Assembly: GCA_025062275.1 (NCBI GenBank)
Contig: JANXAP010000009.1
Coordinates: 1-64,000 of the forward strand
Direction: 5' to 3'
DNA length: 64,000 nt
From: Dehalococcoidia bacterium
GTDB taxonomy: Bacteria; Chloroflexota; Dehalococcoidia; SM23-28-2; HRBIN24
The position numbers and the translations under genes are program-made. The notes below the pieces were generated by a model. The model was not told the origin of the DNA, made no database searches, and was given only the letters and a program-made list of their open reading frames with translations. Every line of letters begins with the position of its first letter. Within the stretch, counting starts at the first letter, position 1. Shown one piece after another: positions 35,022 through 43,476 of this stretch.

Positions 35022-36133
35022 ACCGGCGCGTCCAGAGGCTGCGGGAGGCCATGGCGGCAGCGGAGCTGGACGCCCTGCTGGTGGGCAGCCCCGTGGAGGA
35101 CATCTTCAAGACCTACGGCGCCAACCGTCGCTACCTCTCGGGGTTCACCGGCTCCGTCGGCTGGCTGCTGGTGGGCATGGAAACGGCCTTCATCGCCGTG
35201 GACTTCCGCTACTTCGAGCAGGCCCAGCGTCAGTCCCCCGACTTCACCCTTTTCAAGGCAGTGGGGGCCATGGACGTCTGGTTCCCCAAGCTGGTGGAGG
35301 AGGCAGGGCTGGAGGGCAAGCGCATCGGCTACGAGCCTCACAACCTCACAGTGGCCGCCCTGCAAACGCTGCAGAAGGCGGTGCGGGACATGCCCGCCGC
35401 CTCCCGGCCACAGCTGGTGCCGGCCCCACCGCTGGTGGAGGAGCTGCGGGCCATCAAGGACCCCGAGGAGCTTGCGGCCCTGGAACGGGCGGTGGCCCTG
35501 GCCGATGAGGCCTTCATGGCCGTGGCCCGTCGACTGGAGCCGGGCTGGACCGAGGCCCAGGTGGCCTGGGAGATCGAAAAATACGCCCGCGAACACGGGG
35601 CCGAGGGCCTCGCCTTCCCCACCATCGTGGCGGCGGGGGAGTGGGCAGCCATGCCCCACGCCTATCCCAGGGAACGGCCCATCCAGGAGGGCGAGCCCAT
35701 CGTCATCGACATGGGAGTGCGGGTGGACGGCTACTGCTCCGACCTGACCCGCACCATAGTCCTCGGCCAGCCCGATGACCGCCTGCGCCGGGTCTACGAT
35801 ATAGTCCTGGCCGCCCAGCTCACGGCCGAAGAGCTGGTGCGACCGGGCATGACGGGCGAGGAGGCCCACCTTCTCGCCCACAACGTCATCGCCGAGGCCG
35901 GCTACGGGGAGCAGTTCGGCCACGGCCTGGGGCACGGCGTGGGCCTGCTGGTGCATGAGGCGCCGCGACTGGCCAGGCGATCCCAGGACGAGCTGAAGCC
36001 GGGCATGACCTTCACTATCGAGCCCGGCATCTACATCCCCGGCTGGGGCGGGGTGCGGATCGAGGACATCGTGGTCATGGAGGAATCGGGCGTTCGCGTC
36101 CTCTCGGCCGCCCCCAAGCTGCTCCAGCTCTGA
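35018..36133 (+). CDS. pepP: M24B metallopeptidase, Xaa-Pro aminopeptidase type
   Basis: 371 residues. An N-terminal creatinase-like domain (RLREAMAAAELDALLVGSP; YLSGFTGSVGWLL) precedes the pita-bread catalytic domain with metal ligands D and D in IDMGVRVDGYCSDLTRTI, H in FGHGLGHGVGLLVHE, and two Glu in FTIEPGIYIPGWGGVRIED. It removes N-terminal residues before proline. The gene overlaps aroQ by 4 bases and is followed 14 bases later by efp, a conserved neighbour; prolyl peptidases and EF-P both deal with proline-containing proteins. Confidence 0.94.
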   Translation: MNRRVQRLREAMAAAELDALLVGSPVEDIFKTYGANRRYLSGFTGSVGWLLVGMETAFIAVDFRYFEQAQRQSPDFTLFKAVGAMDVWFPKLVEEAGLEGKRIGYEPHNLTVAALQTLQKAVRDMPAASRPQLVPAPPLVEELRAIKDPEELAALERAVALADEAFMAVARRLEPGWTEAQVAWEIEKYAREHGAEGLAFPTIVAAGEWAAMPHAYPRERPIQEGEPIVIDMGVRVDGYCSDLTRTIVLGQPDDRLRRVYDIVLAAQLTAEELVRPGMTGEEAHLLAHNVIAEAGYGEQFGHGLGHGVGLLVHEAPRLARRSQDELKPGMTFTIEPGIYIPGWGGVRIEDIVVMEESGVRVLSAAPKLLQL

Positions 36134-36147
36134 AGGACGGTGAGAGC

Positions 36148-36708
36148 ATGGTCGAGACGGGAGACCTGAAGCGAGGCATGACCATCGAGCTCGATGGCAC
36201 CCTCTACCGGGTGCTGGACTTCCAGCACCTGAAGCTGGGCAGGGGCACGGCGCAGGTGCGACTGAAGCTCAGGGACATCAAGGGGGGCCACATCATCGAG
36301 CGCACCGTGCAGGCCGGCACTCGCTTCCCGCTGGCCAGGGTGGTGCGTCAGCCGGCCCAATTCCTCTACCGGGACGGCGACCTCTTCTACTTCATGAACA
36401 CCGAGACCTACGACCAGATGGCGGCCAACGCCGAGGTGCTGGGCGACGCCGTCAATTATCTGACGGAGGGAACCGCCTGCGAGCTGCAGGTCTACGACGA
36501 CCAGGTGGTGGGGGTGGAGCTGCCCGCCTCCGTAGAGCTGACAGTGGCCGAGACGGAGCCGTGGATCAAGGGAGACACGGCCCAGGGAGGCACCAAGCCG
36601 GCCCGCCTGGAGACAGGCCTGGTCGTCCAGGTGCCGCTGCACATAGCCACTGGCGACCGCATCCGCGTCGACACCCGCACCGGCGAATACCTGGGCAAGG
36701 CCAGCTAG
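36148..36708 (+). CDS. efp: Translation elongation factor P
   Basis: 186 residues, three beta domains: KOW-like N domain (DLKRGMTIELDGTLYRVLDF), OB domain (TYDQMAANAEVLGDAVNYL) and C-terminal OB domain (GLVVQVPLHIATGDRIRVDTRTGEYLGKAS). It rescues ribosomes stalled at polyproline. The domain I loop reads KLGRGTAQVR, placing R32 at the tip where many bacteria have a modified lysine. An Arg there is rhamnosylated by EarP in some bacteria; whether it is modified here is unknown, and neither earP nor epmA/epmB is in the window. Confidence 0.97.
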   Translation: MVETGDLKRGMTIELDGTLYRVLDFQHLKLGRGTAQVRLKLRDIKGGHIIERTVQAGTRFPLARVVRQPAQFLYRDGDLFYFMNTETYDQMAANAEVLGDAVNYLTEGTACELQVYDDQVVGVELPASVELTVAETEPWIKGDTAQGGTKPARLETGLVVQVPLHIATGDRIRVDTRTGEYLGKAS

Positions 36709-36844
36709 GCCCCTCTTCGACCGTTCCTCTGGTGGGCTCGCGCTGCCGGAGCCGGCGAGGGTAGGACTTTCGCTTCGCAGTCGGGGGCAACAGGGCAGCG
36801 GGAGAGTGCCTGCCTGTGTTAACGAGAGGCCCCGCGCTGGCGGT

Positions 36845-36919
36845 TGGCTCCCCGGGCAGGACTCGAACCTGCAACCTGGCGGTTAACAGCCGCCCGCTCT
36901 ACCATTGAGCTACCGGGGA
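36845..36919 (-). tRNA. tRNA-Asn (GTT)
   Basis: 75 bases on the minus strand: acceptor TCCCCGG/CCGGGGA, discriminator G, encoded CCA (36847-36845), anticodon stem GGCGG/CCGCC with loop CTGTTAA (anticodon GTT), T loop TTCGAGT. Last of a four-tRNA transcript; the efp gene lies convergent 136 bases away. Confidence 0.96.
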
Positions 36920-36932
36920 ACCCGCTCGCTCT

Positions 36933-37006
36933 TGGCTGCGGAGCCAGGATTCGAACCTGGACCAGAGGATCCAAAGTCCCCTGTGCTACCGTTACACCAC
37001 TCCGCA
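36933..37006 (-). tRNA. tRNA-Gln (TTG)
   Basis: 74 bases on the minus strand: acceptor TGCGGAG/CTCCGCA, discriminator G, encoded CCA, D arm TGGTGTAACGGTAGCAC, anticodon stem GGGGA/TCCTC with loop CTTTGGA (anticodon TTG), T loop TTCGAAT. Confidence 0.95.
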
Positions 37007-37019
37007 GCCCCACCTCGGT

Positions 37020-37108
37020 TGGTGCCGGAGGCCGGACTCGAACCGGCACGAGGGCGTCCCCTCAGCAGATTTTGAGTCTGCCGCGTCTGCCCATTCCGCC
37101 ACTCCGGC
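37020..37108 (-). tRNA. tRNA-Leu (CAA)
   Basis: 89 bases on the minus strand with the long variable arm of a class II tRNA: acceptor GCCGGAG/CTCCGGC, discriminator A, encoded CCA, anticodon stem GCAGA/TCTGC with loop CTCAAAA (anticodon CAA), T loop TTCGAGT. Confidence 0.95.
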
Positions 37109-37135
37109 GCCGCCACTCTCGGGCAGACAAATTTA

Positions 37136-37210
37136 TGGAGCGGAAGACGGGATTCGAACCCGCGACCTCCTCCTTGGCAAGGAGGCGCGCTACCGCTGCG
37201 CTACTTCCGC
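37136..37210 (-). tRNA. tRNA-Gly (GCC)
   Basis: 75 bases on the minus strand: acceptor GCGGAAG/CTTCCGC, discriminator T, encoded CCA, anticodon stem CTCCT/AGGAG with loop TTGCCAA (anticodon GCC), T loop TTCGAAT. First of the four-tRNA cluster, 26 bases after a TATAAT. Confidence 0.96.
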
Positions 37211-37236
37211 TCCCGCCCTCACGGGCTCCGAGCCAT

Positions 37237-37264
37237 ATTATACCTTCCCGCCGCGCCCCTGCAA
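37237..37264 (-). promoter_or_regulatory. Promoter of the four-tRNA cluster
   Basis: On the minus strand TTGCAG (37264-37259), 16-base spacer, TATAAT (37242-37237). It reads into tRNA-Gly, -Leu, -Gln and -Asn. Confidence 0.75.
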
Positions 37265-37288
37265 CCCTCCCGCGTCCGTGCGGGCTCT

Positions 37289-39643
37289 CTACCGCTGGCC
37301 CGCATCCCGAATGGCCTGGAGCACCTTCTCCGGCAGGAGGGGCATATCTATATGCCTCACACCCAGCGGGGCCAGGGCGTCCACCACTGCGTTCACTAGG
37401 GCCGGCGGAGCGGCCACCGCCCCCCCTTCGCCCACGCCCCGGGCGCCGAGGGGATTGATGGCCGTCTGCCCCTCCAGCAGGTGGACCTCCACGGGCGGGA
37501 CGTCGCGGGCCCGGGGCAGGGGATAGCCCATGAAGGAGGACGACAGCACCTGCCCGTCGTCATCGTACTGCGCGGACTCCAGGAGGGCCTGACCGATGCC
37601 CTGGGCTACTCCTCCATGCAACTGCCCCTCCACCACCATGGGGTTGACGACGCGGCCGCAGTCGTCCACCGCGATGTAGCGCAGGATCCTCACTCTGCCC
37701 GTCTCGGGGTCCACCTCCGCCACGCATACATGAGTGCCGTTGGGCGACGAGAAGTTGGGCGGGTCGAAGTATGCGGTGGCCTCCAGCCCCGGCCCCACGC
37801 CCGGTGGCAGGTCCAGCCCGCGATAGGCCCGCGCAGCCAGCTCTTTGAAGGACACACCTCTCTCGGCGAAGCCGCTGACAGAGACCCGCCCATCCTCGAA
37901 GACCAGGTCGGACGGGTCCGCTTCCAACATCCTGGCGGCTATCTGGGCCATCTTCTCCCGCAGCGCCCGGGCCGCCAGCAGGACCGCGCTCCCGCCCACC
38001 GTCAGGGAGCGGCTGCCCATGGTGCCCATACCGTAGTTGATGAGATCGGTGTCGCCGTGCAACACGCGCACGTCCGCCGGCGAGACTCCGAGCACATCGG
38101 CCGCTATCTGGGCGAGGGTGGTCTCGAGGCCCTGGCCATGGGGCGATACCCCCGTCAGGACCGTGACCCCGCCCGAGGGGTCCACGCGGACGGTAGCCGT
38201 TTCCCACCCGCCCTTTATGAGGTCCAGCCCCGGCGGGATGGCCACCGAGGGGAAACCGGCCCGCCACAGGTAGGTGGCGATGCCCACTCCGACGTAGCGT
38301 CCCTGTCGCCGCCATTTCTCCTGCTGCGCCCGCAGGCGGCCGTAATCCAGCAACTCCAGCGCCCGCGCCAGGGACTCCTCGCTGCTGGCGCTGTCCAGCA
38401 CATGCCCCGTAGGGGTGGCATGGGGGAAGGCGTCCGCCGGTATGAAGTTCCGTCTCCTGAGCTCCACCGGGTCCATGCCCAGCTCGCGGGCCAGCATGTC
38501 CATGAGCCGTTCCAAGTAGTAGGCCGCCTCGGCCCGGCCGAACCCGCGGTAGGGGTCCACTGGCGTCTTGTTGGTGAAGACCCCCACCACGTCCAGGTAG
38601 ACCACCGGTATGCGATAGCAGCCCGTGAGCATCGTGGCCGTCTGCAGAGGGCCGACGGCGGTAAGGATGTGCAGATATGCTCCCAGATCAGCGATGATGC
38701 GCGCCCTGATGCCGGTGATGGTGCCGTCGCGCCTGGCGCCCATCTCCAGATAGGCCACCTGTCCGCGCCCGTGGCTGGTGGCCACCATGTGTTCGCTGCG
38801 GGTCTCGGTCCACTTGACGGGGCGTCCCAGCCGGAGGGCCAGGGCCGCCGCCAGCACCTCCTCCGGATAAGGGTTGAGCTTGGCCCCGAAGGCTCCTCCC
38901 ACACAGGGGGCGATGACCCGTATTCTGTGCTCCGGCAGTCCCAGGAGCGATGCGAACTGACTGCGCATCAGATGGGGCGCCTGGGTGGAGAGCCACACCA
39001 CCAGCCGTCCCTCGGCCCGGTCGTAACTGGCCACCACGCCTCTTGGCTCCATGGAGTTGGGGATGAGGCGCTGGTTCTCCATACGCTGTCTCACGATGAC
39101 GTGGGCCTCCCCGAAGGCGGCCTCGATGTCGCCGCCCAGCGACCCCAACGGCAGGCGATAGGCCACGTTGTCACCGAACTCGGGGTGCAGGACCGGAGCC
39201 CCCGGCTCCAGCGCCTTCTCCGGGTCCACCACGGCCGGCAGAGGCTCGTAGTCCACCCGTACCAGCTCGGCCGCGTCCCGCCCCACATAAGGGTCGACGG
39301 AGAGGACGACGGCCACCGGCTCCCCCACGAAACGCACCCGCTCCAGCGCCAGGAGGTGGTGTTCGGGCACCCTGAGGCCGGGGATGGTCATGCTGGTGGG
39401 GAGAGGGGCGCTCAGGGCCTTCGTCTCCTGGCCCGTCAAAACGTCCACCACCCCGGTCAGCGCCGCAGCCCTGGAGGCATCTATGCTCAGCACTTTGGCA
39501 TGGGCCAGCGGGCTCCGCACGAAGGTGAGATGGAGCGTGTCGGGCAGGTGCAGGTCATCGACGAAAGTCGCCCTGCCGGTTATGAGGGGCACATCCTCGT
39601 TGCGCTTGATCCTGGCGCCGATGACCCTGCGGCTGACGCTCAC
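37289..39643 (-). CDS. Xanthine dehydrogenase/CoxL-family molybdopterin-binding large subunit
   Basis: 784 residues from a GTG with AGGGGAGGGGA upstream. ITGRATFVDDLHLPDTLHL, MEPRGVVASYD, CVGGAFGAKLNPYPEE and SPHGQGLETTLAQIAADVLG are typical of molybdopterin hydroxylase large subunits. The active-site loop reads TPVDPYRGFGRAEAAYYLE, so the cysteine of true CO dehydrogenase (AYRCSFR) is absent; this is a general hydroxylase of aromatic or N-heterocyclic compounds. ARGVGEGGAVAAPPAL near the C-terminus holds the conserved catalytic Glu. The usual FAD and 2Fe-2S subunits are not next to it. Followed (upstream on the strand) by a MenB/BadI-like gene. Confidence 0.9.
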   Translation of the reverse strand: MSVSRRVIGARIKRNEDVPLITGRATFVDDLHLPDTLHLTFVRSPLAHAKVLSIDASRAAALTGVVDVLTGQETKALSAPLPTSMTIPGLRVPEHHLLALERVRFVGEPVAVVLSVDPYVGRDAAELVRVDYEPLPAVVDPEKALEPGAPVLHPEFGDNVAYRLPLGSLGGDIEAAFGEAHVIVRQRMENQRLIPNSMEPRGVVASYDRAEGRLVVWLSTQAPHLMRSQFASLLGLPEHRIRVIAPCVGGAFGAKLNPYPEEVLAAALALRLGRPVKWTETRSEHMVATSHGRGQVAYLEMGARRDGTITGIRARIIADLGAYLHILTAVGPLQTATMLTGCYRIPVVYLDVVGVFTNKTPVDPYRGFGRAEAAYYLERLMDMLARELGMDPVELRRRNFIPADAFPHATPTGHVLDSASSEESLARALELLDYGRLRAQQEKWRRQGRYVGVGIATYLWRAGFPSVAIPPGLDLIKGGWETATVRVDPSGGVTVLTGVSPHGQGLETTLAQIAADVLGVSPADVRVLHGDTDLINYGMGTMGSRSLTVGGSAVLLAARALREKMAQIAARMLEADPSDLVFEDGRVSVSGFAERGVSFKELAARAYRGLDLPPGVGPGLEATAYFDPPNFSSPNGTHVCVAEVDPETGRVRILRYIAVDDCGRVVNPMVVEGQLHGGVAQGIGQALLESAQYDDDGQVLSSSFMGYPLPRARDVPPVEVHLLEGQTAINPLGARGVGEGGAVAAPPALVNAVVDALAPLGVRHIDMPLLPEKVLQAIRDAGQR

Positions 39644-39676
39644 GGTCCCCTCCCCTGGCGGGGCAGCGCGAGCCTC

Positions 39677-40576
39677 CTACTCCGTCTCGTCCCGCCCGTC
39701 GTCCTGCGCGGACATCTGCTGCCACAGCTCCCGTCGGGCCTCTGCCTCCCTGAGCCGCACGTCCCAGAAGCGGGGGCGGCGTCGCTCCAGGAAGGACCGC
39801 GCCCCTTCGCGCCCCTCGGGCGAATCGAACCAGTCGGGGTACATCATGTGAGATATGATTCCCAGCTGGGGCAGCATGTCCAGCTCCTGGTCGAAGGTGG
39901 CCTTCAGTATCTCCAGGCAGCCCGGGCTGAGCTGCAGCAGGTCCTCGCACCACCTGTCGACCTCCTCCTCCAGCAGGTGGTCGGGCACGACCCTGTTCAC
40001 CAGGCCCATCTCCAGCGCCTCCAGGGCCGTGTAGCGGCGGCAGAGCATCCACATCTCGCGCGCCCTTTTGGCCCCCACCACCCGAACGAGGTAGGGCACG
40101 AAGTAGCCATCGGCGGGGCTGCCTACCCTCGGCCCCGCCTGCCCGAATATGGCCGTATCGGAGGCGATGGTGAAGTCGCAGCAGTAGGCCAGGTGGTTGG
40201 CCCCACCGATGCAGTAGCCCCTCACAGCGGCTATCACCGGCTTACGACACAGACGCACCAGGCGGTTGACGGGGTAGCGAAAATAGAAGGCCTCTCGCAG
40301 TCCCCATTGCTCCCACTCGACATCGCCACCGGTGCCGAAGTGGGGGCCGACCCCCGTCAGCACGACGACCCCGATCTTGGGGTCGTGGCTGGCGTCGTAA
40401 AAGGCCCGGAACATCTCGTCGACCGTCTTCATGGTCATAGCGTTGTAGCGGTCGGGACGGTTGACGGAGATCCTGGCCACCCCTGCACCCAGCTCCTCCA
40501 GATACTTCTTCTCGTAGATGATCTCCTCGAAGTCGGGATCGAAGCCGCCGACGCGGGACCATTCTGTCCAGCCCAT
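39677..40576 (-). CDS. MenB/BadI-like crotonase-family enzyme
   Basis: 299 residues. Crotonase motifs point to the ring-forming or ring-opening branch: VNRPDRYNAMTMKTVDEMF, GVGPHFGTGGDVEWEQWG, VRGYCIGGANHLAYCCDFTI and FGQAGPRVGSPADGYFVPYL, close in pattern to naphthoate synthase (MenB) and 2-ketocyclohexanecarboxyl-CoA hydrolase (BadI). Without other men genes nearby, and beside a molybdopterin hydroxylase, a cyclic-acyl-CoA degradation role is the more likely. Same-strand neighbours are 33 and 11 bases away, so they form an operon. Confidence 0.83.
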   Translation of the reverse strand: MGWTEWSRVGGFDPDFEEIIYEKKYLEELGAGVARISVNRPDRYNAMTMKTVDEMFRAFYDASHDPKIGVVVLTGVGPHFGTGGDVEWEQWGLREAFYFRYPVNRLVRLCRKPVIAAVRGYCIGGANHLAYCCDFTIASDTAIFGQAGPRVGSPADGYFVPYLVRVVGAKRAREMWMLCRRYTALEALEMGLVNRVVPDHLLEEEVDRWCEDLLQLSPGCLEILKATFDQELDMLPQLGIISHMMYPDWFDSPEGREGARSFLERRRPRFWDVRLREAEARRELWQQMSAQDDGRDETE

Positions 40577-40587
40577 GGTACGCCCCC

Positions 40588-41016
40588 TTACAGCGTGCCT
40601 ATTATGCGCTTGCTGCTCTCCAGCAGGTCCAGCAGCTCATCCTCGCCGATGGGCCTGATGGAGGCGGGAAGCCTGTCGCGCAGGCCCGTCAGCTCCAGCC
40701 AGTAGGGGTTCCCGTATATGGGGATCCCCTCTTCTGCGGCCCGGTCCAGAAGCGCCCGCCAGTCGATCTGGCGCCCCTCCCCTCTTCCCTTTATGGGGAG
40801 CCCCTTCTGGGAGCCTGCGTCGGCCATGGCGTAGCGCATCTGCTGGCCGGAAAGCTCCCTCGGCCATCCATAGGTGCCCACTGCGGCCGCCACCAGCGCC
40901 TCTTGAGTGAGGACGATGGCCACCTGCTGCCCCCGTTCCTTGCTTTGACGGGCGAAGAAAAGGGCGTCCACCAGCGAACTCGTCTGTGCATCCCTGAGGA
41001 CTATCAGCAGGTCCAA
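40588..41016 (-). CDS. DsrE/DsrF-like protein
   Basis: 142 residues from a TTG at 41016 preceded by GGAGGCGCGGCC. LDLLIVLRDAQTSSLVDALFFARQSKERGQQVAIVLTQEALVAAA is the alpha/beta DsrE-like pattern (a sulfur-relay or peroxiredoxin-like fold), with residues 80-142 ending RIIGTL. No cysteine lies at the DsrE sulfur-carrying position, so sulfur transfer is doubtful. First gene of a probable operon with the MenB/BadI-like gene and the hydroxylase large subunit, suggesting an accessory role there. Family assignment is moderate. Confidence 0.6.
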   Translation of the reverse strand: MDLLIVLRDAQTSSLVDALFFARQSKERGQQVAIVLTQEALVAAAVGTYGWPRELSGQQMRYAMADAGSQKGLPIKGRGEGRQIDWRALLDRAAEEGIPIYGNPYWLELTGLRDRLPASIRPIGEDELLDLLESSKRIIGTL

Positions 41017-41170
41017 GGCCGCGCCTCCATGCTGAACATGTTGTCCAGCACATGATAGCCCCACCCCTCCGCGGCAGCAAGCGATAGCGGAGCATGAGGG
41101 GATAGCGCCCAGCGCCCGAGCGGCTGGGCAGCGGGCAGCTCACAAACTGGGCGGAGCAGGAGGCGAGAGC

Positions 41171-41692
41171 TCAGGCCAGGGCGCCCCGCAGGCCCTGCAG
41201 GCCCCGCAGGTGCTGGATCTCCCCCAGATGGGTGCAGCAGTGGGTGAGACAGACGGTACCAATGGCCCGCCGCACCTTCATCTCGCCCAGGGGACGGATG
41301 GTCACTGTCTGCTCCAGATAGTCGTCGTCGATGCCCCGCAGGAACTCATCGGTGGACTGCCAGACCCTGCGAGCGTACTCCAGGAATTCCTGCGCCGAAG
41401 GCAGGCGCAGAGCCCGAGCCTGCTCCAGGGTCCAGCCCGTGCCCTGGTGAATCCGGTCGAGGCCCCACTTCTGGTCGTAGCCGCCCTCCAGCCAGACGGT
41501 GGACTGGCGGCGCAGGACGAAGTTGATGATGTTGTCCTCGGTGCGGACGGCGTGCCAGGCAGCAAAGGCGATGTGGATGCTCCGGTCGCTGGCCGTCCAG
41601 TGCAACTGCTCGGGCGTCAGGTCGCGAAGCATCTCGTCGTACTGGCCATGCATCTGCTCCAGAGACTCGCGCAAAAACTCGACCAGCGTCAT
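41171..41692 (-). CDS. DinB-family protein
   Basis: 173 residues from the ATG at 41692 with AAGGAGGCCGCCC upstream. The DinB four-helix bundle is indicated by FLRESLEQMHGQYDEMLRDLTPEQLHW, the metal-binding His in HIAFAAWHAVRTEDNI and the pair in THCCTHLGEIQHLRGL. Relatives include bacillithiol/mycothiol-dependent transferases and DNA-damage-induced proteins; the function here is unknown. Stands alone between two operons on the same strand. Confidence 0.87.
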   Translation of the reverse strand: MTLVEFLRESLEQMHGQYDEMLRDLTPEQLHWTASDRSIHIAFAAWHAVRTEDNIINFVLRRQSTVWLEGGYDQKWGLDRIHQGTGWTLEQARALRLPSAQEFLEYARRVWQSTDEFLRGIDDDYLEQTVTIRPLGEMKVRRAIGTVCLTHCCTHLGEIQHLRGLQGLRGALA

Positions 41693-41868
41693 GGGCGGCC
41701 TCCTTGCCGGGGAGAGATTGCTTGTCAGCGCCAATCTAGTCGGGCGCAGGCCATCGCGTCAAGCAGCCAGCACAGGGCAGATGCTGAGGCCCCAGACCAT
41801 TCCAGGGCCGCCCCAGCCACGGGGTGCCGCGCCGGCCCGGCCAGGGCGACAGGCGCAGGCTGCCGTTC

Positions 41869-42534
41869 CTAATACTTGGAGACGTTCATCTCCTGGATGC
41901 GCCCCTCCACTAGGTAGACCACCCGCTCGCAGATGTTGGTGGCCCGGTCGGCGATGCGCTCCAGGTTGTGGGCTACCCAGGTGAGCCACGTGGCCCGCTG
42001 GATGGTGCGCGGGTCCTGCAACATGAAGGTCAGCAGCTCGCGGTAGACCTGGTCGTAGAGGGCGTCCACCTCGTCGTCGCGGTCGGAGACCTGTCGCGCC
42101 ATCTGGGGGTCGCGGCGGCGGAAGGCCTCCACTGCATCCCGCAGCATGGCGATGGCCACCTGGGCCATGCGAGGTATGTCTATGTAGGGCTTCAGGGGAG
42201 GCTCGTCAGCCAGCAGGATGGCTAGCTTGGCGATCCCCTCGGCATGGTCGCCCATCCGCTCCAGGTCCACGATTATGTAAAGCACCGAGATGATGGTGCG
42301 CAGGTCGCTGGCCATGGGCTGCTGGGTGGCGATGATCTCCAGGCAGCGCTCCTCGATGGCGTAGCGCTTGTCGTTCACCTTCAGGTCGTCGGCGATGATC
42401 TGGCGCGCCAGCTCCACGTCCCGCTCCTTGAGGGCACGGATGGAGCGCTCGATGGCGCTGGCCACCATTTCGGCCATCACCATCATCTCTTCCTGGACTT
42501 CCGTCAGCTCTTGTTGCAGTAGCGTCCTGGTCAT
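41869..42534 (-). CDS. phoU: Phosphate signalling protein PhoU
   Basis: 221 residues from the ATG at 42534, preceded by GAGGAAGGAAGGGCC. Two PhoU repeats of three helices each: MAEMVASAIERSIRALKERD, IEERCLEIIATQQPMASDLR (with the E-x3-D metal cluster) and again VDALYDQVYRELLTFML, WVAHNLERIADRATNICE. PhoU links the Pst transporter to PhoR and lowers Pho signalling when phosphate is high. Last gene of the pstSCAB-phoU operon. Confidence 0.96.
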   Translation of the reverse strand: MTRTLLQQELTEVQEEMMVMAEMVASAIERSIRALKERDVELARQIIADDLKVNDKRYAIEERCLEIIATQQPMASDLRTIISVLYIIVDLERMGDHAEGIAKLAILLADEPPLKPYIDIPRMAQVAIAMLRDAVEAFRRRDPQMARQVSDRDDEVDALYDQVYRELLTFMLQDPRTIQRATWLTWVAHNLERIADRATNICERVVYLVEGRIQEMNVSKY

Positions 42535-42627
42535 GGCCCTTCCTTCCTCCTCCCGTGCCGCCCTGCCAGGGGTGACAACATGATGTGCGTCTCCCTGCGG
42601 CCTGTCAAGTGTGTCCTTCATCTCCGC

Positions 42628-43476
42628 CTAGCCGATGCGGCCGGTAATATAGGCCTCGGTGCGGGGGTCTTTGGGGTTGGTGAACACTTCCCGGGTCGGG
42701 CCGAACTCCACCAGGTAACCGGCCCGGTCCTCGTCCATCATCAGCACCGCCGTGTAGTCCGATACGCGGGCCGCCTGCTGCATGTTGTGGGTGACGATGA
42801 CGATGGTGTAGCGCTGGGACAGCTCCCGCATCAGGTCCTCGATCTTGAGGGTGGCGATAGGGTCCAGGGCCGAGCAGGGCTCGTCCATCAGCACCACCTC
42901 TGGCTCCACAGCGATGGCCCTGGCGATGCACAGCCGCTGCTGCTGGCCCCCCGAGAGGCGCAGGGCGTTCTGGCCCAGCTTGTCCTTCACCTCGTCCCAC
43001 AGGGCCGCGGCCCGCAGGCTCCGCTCCACCGCCTCGCGCAGGTTGCCGCTGTAACCGTTGATGCGCAGGCCGAAGGCCACGTTCTCAAACACCGACTTGG
43101 GGAAGGGGTTAGGCTTCTGGAAGACCATGCCGATCCGGCTTCTCACCTCTACCGCGTCCACGCCCGGAGCGTAGATGTCCTGGCCTTCGAATAGGACCTG
43201 CCCCTCCACCCTTGCGCCGGGCACCAGCTCGTGCATGCGGTTCAGGCAGCGGATGAAGGTGCTCTTGCCCGATCCCGAGGGGCCGATGATGGCGGTGATA
43301 CGCCGCCTCGGCACTATCAGGTCTACGTCCTTGACAGCCCGGAAGGAACCATACCAGGCGCTGAGGCCCCGCACCTCGATAACCGCCTCTTCCTGGCTGG
43401 GCGGCCTGAGCGCCTCCCGCTCCACCCGAGGCACCGGCACCTGAACCGAAGGCCGGGAACCTTCCTGGCTCACCAC
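42628..43476 (-). CDS. pstB: Phosphate ABC transporter ATP-binding protein
   Basis: 282 residues. Walker [11 protein letters not shown]-loop [17 protein letters not shown] (the PstB-specific loop), signature [15 protein letters not shown], Walker [14 protein letters not shown] and switch H in [20 protein letters not shown] start at 43476 overlaps the pstA stop by 7 bases; the first 30 residues ([20 protein letters not shown]) are extra compared with most PstB proteins. Energises phosphate uptake. Confidence 0.97.
   Translation of the reverse strand: MVSQEGSRPSVQVPVPRVEREALRPPSQEEAVIEVRGLSAWYGSFRAVKDVDLIVPRRRITAIIGPSGSGKSTFIRCLNRMHELVPGARVEGQVLFEGQDIYAPGVDAVEVRSRIGMVFQKPNPFPKSVFENVAFGLRINGYSGNLREAVERSLRAAALWDEVKDKLGQNALRLSGGQQQRLCIARAIAVEPEVVLMDEPCSALDPIATLKIEDLMRELSQRYTIVIVTHNMQQAARVSDYTAVLMMDEDRAGYLVEFGPTREVFTNPKDPRTEAYITGRIG

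Noticed and set aside
37289-39643. Aerobic CO dehydrogenase large subunit
   Set aside because: The loop has DPYRGFGRAE instead of the AYRCSFR-type motif with the catalytic cysteine, and no CoxM/CoxS genes are adjacent.
37481-40705. Very long open frame on the plus strand (about 1,070 codons)
   Set aside because: It runs antisense through the hydroxylase, the MenB/BadI-like gene and part of the next gene. It has no ribosome site or recognisable domain and is a by-product of high G+C third positions.
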